Shown piece after piece: positions 15,784 to 24,181 of a DNA stretch of 64,000 bases. The stretch lies in NCBI GenBank assembly GCA_965204245.1, contig CBDBED010000006.1, positions 186,001 through 250,000 on the forward strand, read 5' to 3'. The translations under genes were made by a program, and so were the position numbers. The number at the start of each line of letters is the position of its first letter. The stretch's first letter is position 1. The stretch is from JAAXIE01 sp965204245. GTDB taxonomy: Bacteria > Chloroflexota > Dehalococcoidia > Lucifugimonadales > JAAXIE01. The notes beneath the pieces were generated by a model, which saw only the letters and a list, made by a program, of their open reading frames with translations, was not told the DNA's origin and did not search any database.

Positions 15784-16659
15784 TTGCACCCGTTTGATTT
15801 CGTATCGCCTCGTACCCTTGATGATGCCGTCGCCGCCATGGCGGGGGCCAACGGGCAAGCCCGGGCGCTTGCCGGGGGCTCCGACCTCATCGACCAGTTG
15901 CGAGTGGGTCGCCGGACAGCCTCGCTGGTGGTGGACATCAAGAACATTCCCGAGATGCAGCGCCTCGAGTATGTGGCTGGCGAGGGCCTGCACATAGGGG
16001 CTGGCGTCTCTTGTTCCAACGTCTACCACTATGCGCCTGTCGCCGAGCACTATCCATCGGTACAGGACAGCACCCAACTCATCGGGTCCATCCAGATCCA
16101 AAACCGCGCTGGCATAGGCGGTAACGTATGCAATGCCGCCCCTTCCGGCGACACCATTCCTCCACTGATTACCTACGGTGGGGAAGCGCACATACGCGGC
16201 TCCAATGGCTGGCGCAAGATGCTCTTGGAAGACTTCTTCAAGGGTCCGGGCCAGAACGACCTAGGCCCTGATGAACTCTTGGTCGAAGTGTTCCTGCCTG
16301 AGCCCCCTGCCAACAGTTCGGGCCACTACCAGCGCTTCATCCCCCGCGAAGAAATGGACATCGCCGTCGCTGGCGCAGCCTCCATGATCGCCGTAGAGCC
16401 GGGCACCAACCGCTGCACCCAAGCACGGGTGGCTCTGGCTTCCGTCGCACCCACGCCCGTGCGTGCACGGGAAACTGAGGCGGCCCTCGAAAGCCAGGTA
16501 ATCACCCGGGACTTGGTGCGGCAAGCAGCCGAACTGGCCCCCAATTCCGCCAGCCCCATCAACGACGTTCGTGGCACTGTCGAATACCGGCGCCAGCTAT
16601 GCAAGGTCCTGACCCGCAGGACCATGGAGCAATGCCTGAACGACCTGGGAATCAACTAG
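15784..16659 (+). CDS. Molybdenum hydroxylase FAD-binding (medium) subunit, CoxM/XdhB-like
   Basis: 291 aa. It passes electrons from the 2Fe-2S subunit to FAD in xanthine dehydrogenase/CO dehydrogenase-type enzymes. The two FAD pyrophosphate motifs are present: ALAGGSDLIDQLRVG near residue 30 and AGIGGNVCNAAPSGDTIPPL near residue 110. The C-terminal CO_deh_flav_C domain follows. It starts with TTG (15784) behind a strong AGGAGG. The small subunit gene follows after about 50 bp. The large molybdopterin subunit is not adjacent; the only candidate in the window is at 49604. The substrate is unknown. Confidence 0.9.
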   Translation: MHPFDFVSPRTLDDAVAAMAGANGQARALAGGSDLIDQLRVGRRTASLVVDIKNIPEMQRLEYVAGEGLHIGAGVSCSNVYHYAPVAEHYPSVQDSTQLIGSIQIQNRAGIGGNVCNAAPSGDTIPPLITYGGEAHIRGSNGWRKMLLEDFFKGPGQNDLGPDELLVEVFLPEPPANSSGHYQRFIPREEMDIAVAGAASMIAVEPGTNRCTQARVALASVAPTPVRARETEAALESQVITRDLVRQAAELAPNSASPINDVRGTVEYRRQLCKVLTRRTMEQCLNDLGIN

Positions 16660-16707
16660 ACGGGCTGTAGTCCAACCACTTCTACGCTCTATAAATCAGG
16701 AGGCAAT

Positions 16708-17193
16708 GTGCAACAGCGCAGGATGACAAGGACACCCATCGCCTTCAAGGTGAATGGCGAGGATGTCGAAGTGTTGGTAAAGCCATGGCAGACCCTATTG
16801 GAGGTACTCCGCGACGAGTTGCGCCTCACTGGCACCAAAGAGGGTTGCAGCAACGGGAATTGTGGAGCTTGCACCGTTCAGTTCGACGGAAAGGCTATCG
16901 ATTCCTGCTTGGCATTGGGACTTGAGGCCGACGGTCACGAGATCACCACTATCGAAGGCGTAGCTGCAGGTGGCAGCCTCCATCCTATCCAGCAGGCTTT
17001 CATTGACTATGGAGCCCTCCAGTGCGGGTTCTGCACTCCCGGCTTCATCATCTCCGCCAAAGCGTTGCTGGAACGCATGCCCAACCCCAGCGAGCACGAC
17101 ATCCGCCTCAACATCGCTGGCAACCTTTGCCGCTGCACGGGCTACGACAAGATTGTCAGAGCCATACAGCACGTAGTCGACGAGAAGAGCTAG
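16708..17193 (+). CDS. Molybdenum hydroxylase 2Fe-2S (small) subunit, CoxS/XdhC-small type
   Basis: 161 aa. The N-terminal plant-type ferredoxin cluster ligands appear in CSNGNCGAC, with a downstream Cys in DSCLALG. The C-terminal helical-bundle cluster ligands appear in QCGFCTPG and NLCRCTGYD. Both clusters are therefore complete. GTG at 16708 sits correctly behind CAGGAGG; an internal ATG at 16723 is an alternative. It partners the FAD subunit encoded just upstream. Confidence 0.92.
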   Translation: MQQRRMTRTPIAFKVNGEDVEVLVKPWQTLLEVLRDELRLTGTKEGCSNGNCGACTVQFDGKAIDSCLALGLEADGHEITTIEGVAAGGSLHPIQQAFIDYGALQCGFCTPGFIISAKALLERMPNPSEHDIRLNIAGNLCRCTGYDKIVRAIQHVVDEKS

Positions 17194-17230
17194 CCCGAAC
17201 CATACAGATTATTTCCACTGGAGAGACGCG

Positions 17231-17569
17231 TTGCCTCCTCATCTCACCCCAGGGTTGAGCACTGAGGAGGCTAGTCGTCTGTGCAGGGTCGAGTGCCGCG
17301 CCCAGTGCTGTCGGGGTGCCATGATCCTGACCCTTCAGGCCCACGAGGTCTCACGTCTTCAGCGGCGAGCAAGCGAGTTTGGCGTGGAGTTGACTGTGGA
17401 AAGCAGACCTGAAGGGATGGGCTGGGTCCGTTTCGCCGATCACTCAGGAAGCCATTGCCCCATGCTGGATGACGCGACGGCATCCTGTCGCATTTATGAG
17501 GAGCGCCCCCAACGGTGCCGGGATTTTCCGGAAAGGTTGGTTGAGGGGTGCATCATATCAGGCGGATAG
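17231..17569 (+). CDS. YkgJ-family cysteine-cluster protein
   Basis: 112 aa with the YkgJ/CxxCxxCC zinc-or-iron-binding pattern: CRVECRAQCCRG near the N-terminus, then CPMLDD, CRIYEERPQRCRDFP. The family is thought to bind a metal or Fe-S cluster, but its function is poorly defined. The likely start is TTG 17231 behind GGAGAG; a second TTG at 17255 is possible. It lies directly after the molybdenum hydroxylase subunits, so it may be co-transcribed, perhaps as an accessory. Confidence 0.8.
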   Translation: MPPHLTPGLSTEEASRLCRVECRAQCCRGAMILTLQAHEVSRLQRRASEFGVELTVESRPEGMGWVRFADHSGSHCPMLDDATASCRIYEERPQRCRDFPERLVEGCIISGG

Positions 17570-17607
17570 AACCACCGTTGGCCTTAAGCCACTACCTTTA
17601 GGGGACG

Positions 17608-18141
17608 TCAACACTCGGAATCAGCAGGAGATGCATCGGCTACCGCTTCCTCCGTTTGTTCTTCTTCTGTCTGCTCTTCGAGTTCTTTCTCCGCCTTGGC
17701 TTTCGCGACCTGCTCAGCGACTTTGGCAAGCAGGTGGTCTACAAAAGGCTCTACGCTTTTCTTGTCGCGAACCCCATCGATTTTCCTAGCCCTGAGGGCA
17801 GGGCCACTAATTCGGATGCTGGCGTTGAACATCCCGGACTCATGGGTCACTGTCGAAATATCTCTGTATTCGAGCACGGTGCAGGTGGGTGAGCGCCGAA
17901 TGCCTTCCCCTCCCACAGCCACTAGCCTCTTGTTGGTAGCCACCACCACTCCGGATACGAACTGGTCCCTGGGTCCTGGCTCCTCCGGCAAGAGGGTGCC
18001 CTTGACCATGCACTCCGGCAACTCATCCCTATCCAGAAATACATGGAGCATCTCGCGCTCTGAACTCTGGGCATTCTTGCCCCATGACTTGGGTTTGACC
18101 TCGTTCCAGCGTTGGTTGATCTTCTCTATCTTGTCATCCAT
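17608..18141 (-). CDS. PH-like domain protein (hypothetical)
   Basis: About 177 aa. A central beta-rich segment (GVVVATNKRLVAVGGEG ... VLEYRDISTVTHESGMFNASIRISG) looks like a bacterial pleckstrin-homology-like domain (bPH/YokE type). A Glu- and Lys-rich tail follows (KAKAEKELEEQTEEEQTEE), likely coiled or disordered. There is no signal peptide or membrane helix, so it is probably cytoplasmic. The start at ATG 18141 (MDDKIEKINQRW) is preferred; an upstream TTG at 18186 would add 15 residues. Function unknown. Confidence 0.65.
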   Translation of the reverse strand: MDDKIEKINQRWNEVKPKSWGKNAQSSEREMLHVFLDRDELPECMVKGTLLPEEPGPRDQFVSGVVVATNKRLVAVGGEGIRRSPTCTVLEYRDISTVTHESGMFNASIRISGPALRARKIDGVRDKKSVEPFVDHLLAKVAEQVAKAKAEKELEEQTEEEQTEEAVADASPADSEC

Positions 18142-18303
18142 GAAACGCCCAACTCCCCCGGCAAGCGGAACATCCTGTAGGTGCAAGCGGGATTGTACAC
18201 AGCACCCGCAACTGCTACAACGTAGACGGGACTCATAGCAAAGGGCCTTTCATCGGATCAACGAAGGGCGAGGCCGACTTCATTTGAAGGACAGCAACAA
18301 AAC

Positions 18304-18312
18304 TGCTATCCT
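18304..18312 (+). promoter_or_regulatory. Extended -10 promoter (TGCTATCCT) for xdhC
   Basis: TGC-extended -10 element about 30 bp upstream of the xdhC start at 18344. It matches the window's recurring TGCTATNNT pattern in 8 of 9 positions. Confidence 0.4.
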
Positions 18313-18343
18313 TGTGCAGACTTCACAATAAAAGGCGAACCGC

Positions 18344-19465
18344 ATGAGAGAAGTGATTCAGGAAGCGGTCAAGCAGTTGAATGAGGGGCAGGAGTGCGTC
18401 CTTGCTACGGTGGTGCGCACCAAGGGTTCCACGCCCCAGAAGGCGGGAGCCAAACTGCTGGTCCGCAAGGACGGAAGTGGTGTGGGCACACTGGGAGGCG
18501 GGTGTGTGGAAGGCGATATCTGGTTCGCCGCCAAGGAAATCCTTCGCCATCGTGGCGGACCGGAGTTCCGCGATTATCTGTTGAATGAAGATATAGCCGC
18601 CCGCGACGGCTTGGTCTGTGGCGGCACCATGTATTTCTTCCTCGAGCCTCTATGGGAGGCGGAGAACTATTTGCCCTACGGTCGCCAGATACTGGAATCC
18701 TACGAGGGAAGCCAACCCATTGCAGTGGCGACTGTGGTCAACGGCCCTCCTGAATTGGGCGCCAAAGTACTCTTCCGTGAAGACGGTACTCGTGAAGGAA
18801 CCCTGGGCACAGTCGAACTGGACGACATGGCCCTTGAGGTGGCGAACCGGGTGAGCGGCTTGGGCATCAACGAGTTCGTACGTACCGGTGACGGCACGGA
18901 ACTCTTCGTCGAAGGGTATACCAGCCCTCCGACCCTGGTGCTCGTGGGCGGTGGGCACGTCAACAAGGCCTGCTATCAGTTGGCCTTGACCTTGGGGTAC
19001 CGGGTTTACGTGGCCGACGACCGGCCAGAGTTTTCCAATGCCGAGCGGTTCCCCGATGCAGCGGGCACCGTGGTAGCTGATTACCTGAACTGCTTGAACG
19101 ATATTCCCATCAACGCCAATACCTTCGTAGTTGTGGGCACTCGAGGCCACCGCTATGACGACCACGCGCTTGAGGCGGCGGTCAGAACGCCAGCCAGTTA
19201 CATTGGCCTCCTCGGCAGCAAGCGCAAGACGATGCTCATCTACCAACGCTTGGCTGCCATGGGGGTCCCACCGGACAGGCTCAAGGCCGTGCGTTCTCCC
19301 GTCGGCTTGGACATTGGCGCCCTGAGCCCCGAAGAGCTGGCGGTAAGCATCTTGGGCGAGATCATCGCCCATCGCCGCGGTGGCTCCGGTGGCCCGTTGA
19401 AGATGAGCGAGCGCTACTTCGACCGCGCCATCAATAAAGCCCTAGCCTCGGTAGCTGCCGACTAA
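18344..19465 (+). CDS. xdhC: XdhC/CoxI-family molybdenum-cofactor insertion protein
   Basis: 373 aa. XdhC binds molybdenum cofactor, helps sulfurate it and delivers it to xanthine-dehydrogenase-type enzymes. The N-terminal XdhC/CoxI domain shows VRTKGSTPQKAGAKLLV and the LGGGCVEGDI motif (Cys). The C-terminal Rossmann-like domain shows LVLVGGGHVNKACYQLA, DDRPEFSNAERFPDA and YIGLLGSKRKTM. It is followed after 8 bp by a MobA-like gene, a classical pairing, and lies near the FAD and Fe-S subunit genes. All likely serve the same enzyme. Confidence 0.93.
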   Translation: MREVIQEAVKQLNEGQECVLATVVRTKGSTPQKAGAKLLVRKDGSGVGTLGGGCVEGDIWFAAKEILRHRGGPEFRDYLLNEDIAARDGLVCGGTMYFFLEPLWEAENYLPYGRQILESYEGSQPIAVATVVNGPPELGAKVLFREDGTREGTLGTVELDDMALEVANRVSGLGINEFVRTGDGTELFVEGYTSPPTLVLVGGGHVNKACYQLALTLGYRVYVADDRPEFSNAERFPDAAGTVVADYLNCLNDIPINANTFVVVGTRGHRYDDHALEAAVRTPASYIGLLGSKRKTMLIYQRLAAMGVPPDRLKAVRSPVGLDIGALSPEELAVSILGEIIAHRRGGSGGPLKMSERYFDRAINKALASVAAD

Positions 19466-19473
19466 CTTTCCTC

Positions 19474-20100
19474 ATGACAGAAGTCGGCGCAGTCCTGCTG
19501 GCTGCCGGAGAGTCCTCGCGCATGGGGCAACTCAAGGCGTTGCTTCCTTGGGACGGCGCCTCCTTGCTGGAGCACCAAGTAAGGGCGCTGGCTGAGGGTG
19601 GATGCACTGACATCGTGGTGGTACTGGGACACCGGCACGGTGAATTGTCTCCGGTTCTGCAGGGGCGCCCCAATGTACGCTGGGTGCACAACCCGGACTA
19701 CCTGCAGGGAAAGACCACCTCTCTTAAAGCAGGTCTGCGGGCAATCAGCGAGGCGCACTCTGATTTCATCCTAATTTTGAACGTGGACCAGCCTCGGTCT
19801 GCCCGCATAGTCTCGCAAGTCATCGAACACCATTCGAAGGGTGACCATTTGGTTACCATCCCGTGCCACCAAGGAAAGGGAGGGCACCCTGTGGCGGTCA
19901 CCTCCACTCTCTTACCCGAACTATCGGAAGTCACCGAGGAAGCGGAAGGAATGAAGGCGGTGATGAGACGCCACGCCGGTAGCACGCACCGCTTGGAGTT
20001 GTCGGACCCCGACCTGCTGCTCGACCTGAACACACCAGAGGAGTACCGTAAGGCTCTGGCGCATAGAGACCCTCAGCCCTCAGACTCGCCAATCACCTAG
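19474..20100 (+). CDS. MobA-like nucleotidyltransferase (molybdenum cofactor cytidylyltransferase type)
   Basis: 208 aa. The nucleotide-binding signature VLLAAGESSRMGQLKALLPW is at the N-terminus. VHNPDYLQGKTTSLKAGL and LILNVDQPRSARIV (metal-binding Asp) follow. Members next to xdhC usually convert molybdopterin to its CMP or GMP dinucleotide form. The choice between MocA and MobA function is not certain from sequence; context favours the cytidylyltransferase that serves xanthine dehydrogenase-type enzymes. The 8-bp gap after xdhC supports one transcript. Confidence 0.88.
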   Translation: MTEVGAVLLAAGESSRMGQLKALLPWDGASLLEHQVRALAEGGCTDIVVVLGHRHGELSPVLQGRPNVRWVHNPDYLQGKTTSLKAGLRAISEAHSDFILILNVDQPRSARIVSQVIEHHSKGDHLVTIPCHQGKGGHPVAVTSTLLPELSEVTEEAEGMKAVMRRHAGSTHRLELSDPDLLLDLNTPEEYRKALAHRDPQPSDSPIT

Positions 20101-20153
20101 ATTCTGTCGTTGCCGCACCGCCGGCAAGGGACTCTCGGCTCACGGAGGACACT

Positions 20154-21344
20154 ATGACAAGCGCACTGGAAGGCCTGCGAGTGCTGGATTTGACCCGCGC
20201 CCTTGCAGGACCCTATTGCACCTTGATGTTGGGCGACTACGGGGCAGACGTTATCAAGATTGAAGTGCCGGGCACGGGTGACGACACCCGCGGGTGGGGC
20301 CCACCGTATATTGGAGACCAGTCCGCCTACTTCCTGCAAATCAATCGCAACAAGCGTAGTCTGACCCTGAACCTCAAGGACGAACGGGCCCGTGATGTAT
20401 TCATGTCCTTGGCCAAGGGTGCGGATGTCGTGGTAGAAAACTTTACGCCGGGCGTGGTCAATCGCTTGGGTATCGACTATGAATCCGTCCGCCAGATAAA
20501 TCCTCGCATCGTGTACTGCTCCATATCCGGCTTTGGTCAAACCGGGCCATACCGCGACCGGTCGGCTTACGATCAAGTGATGCAGGGCATGGGCGGAATC
20601 ATGAGCCTGACGGGCGACGCAGGGAGCCCTCCGATGAAGATGGGCATCGCTCTCACCGACATCGGGGCCGGCATGCTGGCAGCCTTTGCAGTCCTTTCGG
20701 CTATTTTCCGGCGCCAGACCTCACAAGAGGGACAATATATTGATATCTCCATGCTGGACCTGCAAGTCGCGTGGTTGACGTACCAAGCCGGAGTCTACTT
20801 CGCGACAGGCAAAGCGCCCGTAAAACAAGGGGCTGCGCATCCTACTCTGGTGCCCTACCAAGCCTTCAAGTGCAGCGATGACAAGTACGTCAACGTCGCT
20901 ATTGGGTCAGAACGTCTCTGGCAACGGTTTTGCCAAGGGATGGGGATGGAGGAACTGACCGAGCACCCAGACTATGTCGACAACTCCCATCGCGTGAATA
21001 ACCGGCAGAAACTGATATCTCTGCTACAAGAGCAGTTCGACAAACAGCCCGTTATCCATTGGGTCGAGCGTTTGCTGGGTGCAGGAGTCCCTTGTGGAGC
21101 CGTGAACGACGTAGCCGATGTCCTCACAGACGAGCAGGTACTGGCTAGAGAGATGTTGCTGCAGGTCCCTCACCCTACTCTTGGCTCCATACAGCAGACG
21201 GGTATCCCGGTGAAGTTCTCGGAGACGCCCGGGGCCATCAAGCAGCACCCGCCCCTCTTGGGAGAACACAATCATGAGATCCTATTGGAACTCGGCTATT
21301 CAGAGGAGCAGGTGGCCGCATTGGCACAGGCGGGAGCAATCTAG
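20154..21344 (+). CDS. CaiB/BaiF-family CoA transferase
   Basis: 396 aa, class III CoA-transferase, moving CoA between carboxylic acids. Hallmarks are the N-terminal VLDLTRALAGPYCTLMLGDYGADVIKIE and NRNKRSLTLNLK. ENFTPGVVNRLGIDYE and the region with the catalytic Asp (GIALTDIGAGMLAAFAVLSA) follow. The length fits. Substrates cannot be told. It is followed by an SDR and a peptidase gene, with a separate promoter before the SDR. Confidence 0.93.
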   Translation: MTSALEGLRVLDLTRALAGPYCTLMLGDYGADVIKIEVPGTGDDTRGWGPPYIGDQSAYFLQINRNKRSLTLNLKDERARDVFMSLAKGADVVVENFTPGVVNRLGIDYESVRQINPRIVYCSISGFGQTGPYRDRSAYDQVMQGMGGIMSLTGDAGSPPMKMGIALTDIGAGMLAAFAVLSAIFRRQTSQEGQYIDISMLDLQVAWLTYQAGVYFATGKAPVKQGAAHPTLVPYQAFKCSDDKYVNVAIGSERLWQRFCQGMGMEELTEHPDYVDNSHRVNNRQKLISLLQEQFDKQPVIHWVERLLGAGVPCGAVNDVADVLTDEQVLAREMLLQVPHPTLGSIQQTGIPVKFSETPGAIKQHPPLLGEHNHEILLELGYSEEQVAALAQAGAI

Positions 21345-21370
21345 GTATATTAAGTTATGTCAACTCGGCC

Positions 21371-21400
21371 TTGTTCTGTGCCGATGGCGCGAATTATCAT
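21371..21400 (+). promoter_or_regulatory. Possible promoter for the SDR gene at 21426
   Basis: -35-like TTGTTC (21371-21376), 18-bp spacer, -10-like TATCAT (21395-21400). The -10 overlaps a small palindrome, ATGACG-G-CGTCAT, that could be an operator. Confidence 0.35.
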
Positions 21401-21425
21401 GACGGCGTCATCTAGGGAGGCGTGA

Positions 21426-22220
21426 ATGGACCTCGGGTTGAGGGACAGGGTAGCTATAGTTGGGGGCTCGAGTCGGGGCATGGGAAAGGCCATAGCCGTG
21501 ACCCTGGCGAGGGAGGGAGCCAGCCTCACCATTTCCGCCCGCACTGAATCGGATCTTCGGAAAACCGAGATAGAGATCGCCCGCTCCAGTTCCCAACAGC
21601 ATGTATTCGCTGTCAAAGCCGATTTGTCTGTACCCGATGACATCAAGCGCGTAGTCCGAAATACCTTCAACCGCTTCGGGCGCATAGACGTTCTGGTGAA
21701 CAACCTAAGCGGCCCGCCTACAAGCCGTCCATCTGAGGCTGGCGACCAACTATGGGCAGATGCCATGGAGAACAACTTCATGAGCGTGGTGAGGATGTGC
21801 CGCGAGGTCATACCTTTCATGAAGCAGCAGCAGTGGGGCCGCATCATCAATATCCTCGCCGCCGAGGTAAAGCAACCCGACCATGGCACCGCCCTATCCA
21901 CATCAAGTCGTTTGGCTGTTGCCGGCTACGCAAAATCGCTAGCCAATGAATTAGCATCCTTCAACATCACAGTGAACAATGTCCTACCGGGGCTGGTACT
22001 CACGGAAAGGGTATCCGCTCTCTTCAGAGAAGAAGGCATGCGGACAGGCCAAAATGAATCGGAGGTCCTGAAGACTGCGATCGGTAAGGTCCCTATGCGA
22101 CGAGCTGGCAAGCCTGAGGAGATGGGAGACCTGATCGCGTTCCTAGCCTCGGAAAAGGCTGGCTATATCACCGGGGCCAACGTCCAGTTGGATGGCGGCC
22201 TCCTGCAAAGTACCGTCTGA
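21426..22220 (+). CDS. SDR-family oxidoreductase lacking the usual Tyr-Lys pair
   Basis: 264 aa, Rossmann short-chain dehydrogenase fold. The cofactor motif is GGSSRGMGKAIA, NNLSG is the structural motif, and the C-terminal GAGxxxxVDGG-type end reads GANVQLDGGL. At the place where YxxxK is expected the sequence reads LSTSSRLAV, so the catalytic Tyr and Lys appear to be replaced by Thr/Ser and Arg. A known SDR side-branch has this change; whether it is an active oxidoreductase is unclear. The start follows GGGAGG. Confidence 0.85.
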   Translation: MDLGLRDRVAIVGGSSRGMGKAIAVTLAREGASLTISARTESDLRKTEIEIARSSSQQHVFAVKADLSVPDDIKRVVRNTFNRFGRIDVLVNNLSGPPTSRPSEAGDQLWADAMENNFMSVVRMCREVIPFMKQQQWGRIINILAAEVKQPDHGTALSTSSRLAVAGYAKSLANELASFNITVNNVLPGLVLTERVSALFREEGMRTGQNESEVLKTAIGKVPMRRAGKPEEMGDLIAFLASEKAGYITGANVQLDGGLLQSTV

Positions 22221-22232
22221 AGGGGGCCTCTT

Positions 22233-23411
22233 GTGATCAGTGACCGAGTCGTGAGGCAGGCTCAAGAATACATGACCCAACGCCAGATGGCTGGTTGGCT
22301 CGTTCACAGCTACCGAGGGTCCAATCCCCTGTTTGCAGAACTCTTGGGGTCCACCTCCATGCTCACCCGCCCCTGCTTCCTGTATGTTCCCTCGAACGGT
22401 GAGCCCCAAATCCTAGGACACCATGTTGATGCGGGAGCGCTACAGTATTCTGGGCTAGCTCCCACGACATACCGAGACCGTCCCTCAATGATAGCTGAAC
22501 TCCAGCGTGTATTGCCCACCGCCAGTAACGTGGCGATGGAATACTCACCCATGGGCGCCATACCTCGCGCTTCTCATGTCGATGCAGGAACAGTGGAGTT
22601 AGTGCGAAGTTTGGGGGTTGAGGTGGTTTCCTCCGCAGACCTGCTGCAATATTCCACGCAACGCTGGGACGACCAACAGTTAGGGTCTCACTTGAGGACT
22701 GCCGAAGCTCTGGGTCGCATCGTCTTGGAAGCCTTTGAATACGCAGGGGCCAATCTTCGAATTCCGGTGAACGAATTCCAAGTGGCTCAATTCATTCACC
22801 AGCAATTCAAGGAGGCAGGCATTGAATCCCCCGACGGCCCAATAGTAGCCGTAAATGAGCATGGCAGCGATCCCCACTATCTGCCACAACCAAGCGGCAG
22901 TAGCCTGATCCGCGAAGGTGACTGGCTATTGATAGACCTCTGGGCCAAGGAGACGGTCGTCGGCAGCGTGTATGCCGATATCACTTGGGTAGCCTACATG
23001 GGCCCTGAACCTCCGCCGAAGCACCAAGAAGTGTTTGATAGAGTGACCGGCGCCCGGGATGCAGCCCTGGATTTCTTGCGAGAGAGAACGCAAAACGGCC
23101 AACTAACGGAAGGGTGGGAAGTCGATGCCGTGGCACGACAGTATATCGAGCACGCGGGGTACGGCGACCGCTTCACCCACCGGCTGGGTCACAGCTTGGG
23201 GTCGGAGGTCCATGGCGAAGCAGTGAACCTCGATGGTTTCGAGACGCACGACACGCGTACCATTTTGCCCGGAATCGGTTTTACTATCGAACCGGGCATC
23301 TATCTGCCCGAGTTCGGCATGCGCTCCGAGATTGATGCCTTCATGTACGAGACAGGCCCGGAAGCCACCACTCCCGTTCAACGCGAAATAGTTCTCAGTG
23401 GGCCAAGATAA
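22233..23411 (+). CDS. M24-family metallopeptidase (Xaa-Pro aminopeptidase-like)
   Basis: 392 aa. N-terminal creatinase-like domain (about 1-150), then the pita-bread catalytic domain. The five metal ligands can be placed: Asp in WLLIDLWAK, Asp in VYADITWVAY, His in HRLGHSLGSEVHG, Glu in FTIEPGIYL and Glu in GMRSEIDAF. It probably cleaves Xaa-Pro peptides or a related imidic bond; some relatives are creatinase-like hydrolases. It starts 12 bp after the SDR, so they are probably co-transcribed. Confidence 0.88.
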   Translation: MISDRVVRQAQEYMTQRQMAGWLVHSYRGSNPLFAELLGSTSMLTRPCFLYVPSNGEPQILGHHVDAGALQYSGLAPTTYRDRPSMIAELQRVLPTASNVAMEYSPMGAIPRASHVDAGTVELVRSLGVEVVSSADLLQYSTQRWDDQQLGSHLRTAEALGRIVLEAFEYAGANLRIPVNEFQVAQFIHQQFKEAGIESPDGPIVAVNEHGSDPHYLPQPSGSSLIREGDWLLIDLWAKETVVGSVYADITWVAYMGPEPPPKHQEVFDRVTGARDAALDFLRERTQNGQLTEGWEVDAVARQYIEHAGYGDRFTHRLGHSLGSEVHGEAVNLDGFETHDTRTILPGIGFTIEPGIYLPEFGMRSEIDAFMYETGPEATTPVQREIVLSGPR

Positions 23412-23439
23412 CACAGAGTGATAACCTTATCAGACTCAC

Positions 23440-23468
23440 TTGCACATTCATATTCTGTGTGTTATGCT
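23440..23468 (+). promoter_or_regulatory. Promoter of the RHH-PIN toxin-antitoxin pair
   Basis: -35 TTGCAC (23440-23445), exact 17-bp spacer, -10 TATGCT (23463-23468). The antitoxin ATG is at 23504. This intergenic stretch is notably AT-richer than its surroundings. Confidence 0.6.
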
Positions 23469-23503
23469 TAATCAACAATAAAGAACCATAAAGTGAGTAG
23501 AGC

Positions 23504-23749
23504 ATGAAGCGCACCACAGTCCAAATAGACCAAGCTCTTTACATGGACCTGCAACAGCTAGCTGAGCAGAAGGGCAAAACACCCACGCACGTCATACGAG
23601 AGGCACTGGCTGAATACGTAGTGACCAACCGAGAGGTGTCCAAGCTCCCATCTTTTGCATCTTTAGGGGCCAGTGGATACACCGACACCGCTGAACGTGC
23701 AGAGGAAATATTGGCGGAGGGCATCGGCACGGATGGTTGGCGCAAGTAG
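23504..23749 (+). CDS. Ribbon-helix-helix antitoxin
   Basis: 81 aa. An N-terminal RHH DNA-binding motif (KRTTVQIDQALYMDLQQLAEQKGKTPTHVIREALAEYV split over strand and two helices) matches CopG/VapB-type antitoxins. The acidic C-terminus would wrap the toxin. The stop codon is immediately followed by the PIN toxin ATG, so the two are translationally coupled. Such antitoxins usually repress their own promoter, here 23440-23468. Confidence 0.85.
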   Translation: MKRTTVQIDQALYMDLQQLAEQKGKTPTHVIREALAEYVVTNREVSKLPSFASLGASGYTDTAERAEEILAEGIGTDGWRK

Positions 23750-24181
23750 ATGCCAATACTCGTGGATACAGGGCCACTCTTCGCCTTGGCCGACCGTAGC
23801 GACCAAGACCACCAAAGAGTAACCCGCTTCTTTCAAGACACTAGGGAGCTACTAGTTGTCCCTATTACTGTGGTCCCAGAGGTCGCCTACCTCTTGAATG
23901 TCCGTTTGGGCAGCGGCGCGGTTCGCGCCTTCACACATTCCTTGGCGCAAGGCGAACTTCGTGTGGAGGGGATAACGCACACGGACCTCCGCCGGATTGA
24001 CGAACTCCTCACTCAATATGCAGATAGCCGGCTGGACCTAGTAGACTCATCAGTGATCGCTGTAGCGGAACGCCTGGATATCGCACAAGTCCTTACGCTG
24101 GACTGGCGTGATTTCAGCATCGTTCGGCCCCGTCATTGCCCCGCTCTTGATATTCTGCCCGGTTACGACCGAGGCAATTAG
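23750..24181 (+). CDS. PIN-domain toxin (VapC-like RNase)
   Basis: 143 aa PIN-fold endoribonuclease. The acidic active-site residues are placed in LVDTGPLFALAD (Asp), VVPEVAYLL (Glu), LDLVDSSVIAVAE (Asp) and LTLDWRDF (Asp). It starts directly after the antitoxin stop. Its stop overlaps the convergent pmbA stop by a few bases. It probably cleaves RNA when not bound by the antitoxin; the target is unknown. Confidence 0.88.
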   Translation: MPILVDTGPLFALADRSDQDHQRVTRFFQDTRELLVVPITVVPEVAYLLNVRLGSGAVRAFTHSLAQGELRVEGITHTDLRRIDELLTQYADSRLDLVDSSVIAVAERLDIAQVLTLDWRDFSIVRPRHCPALDILPGYDRGN

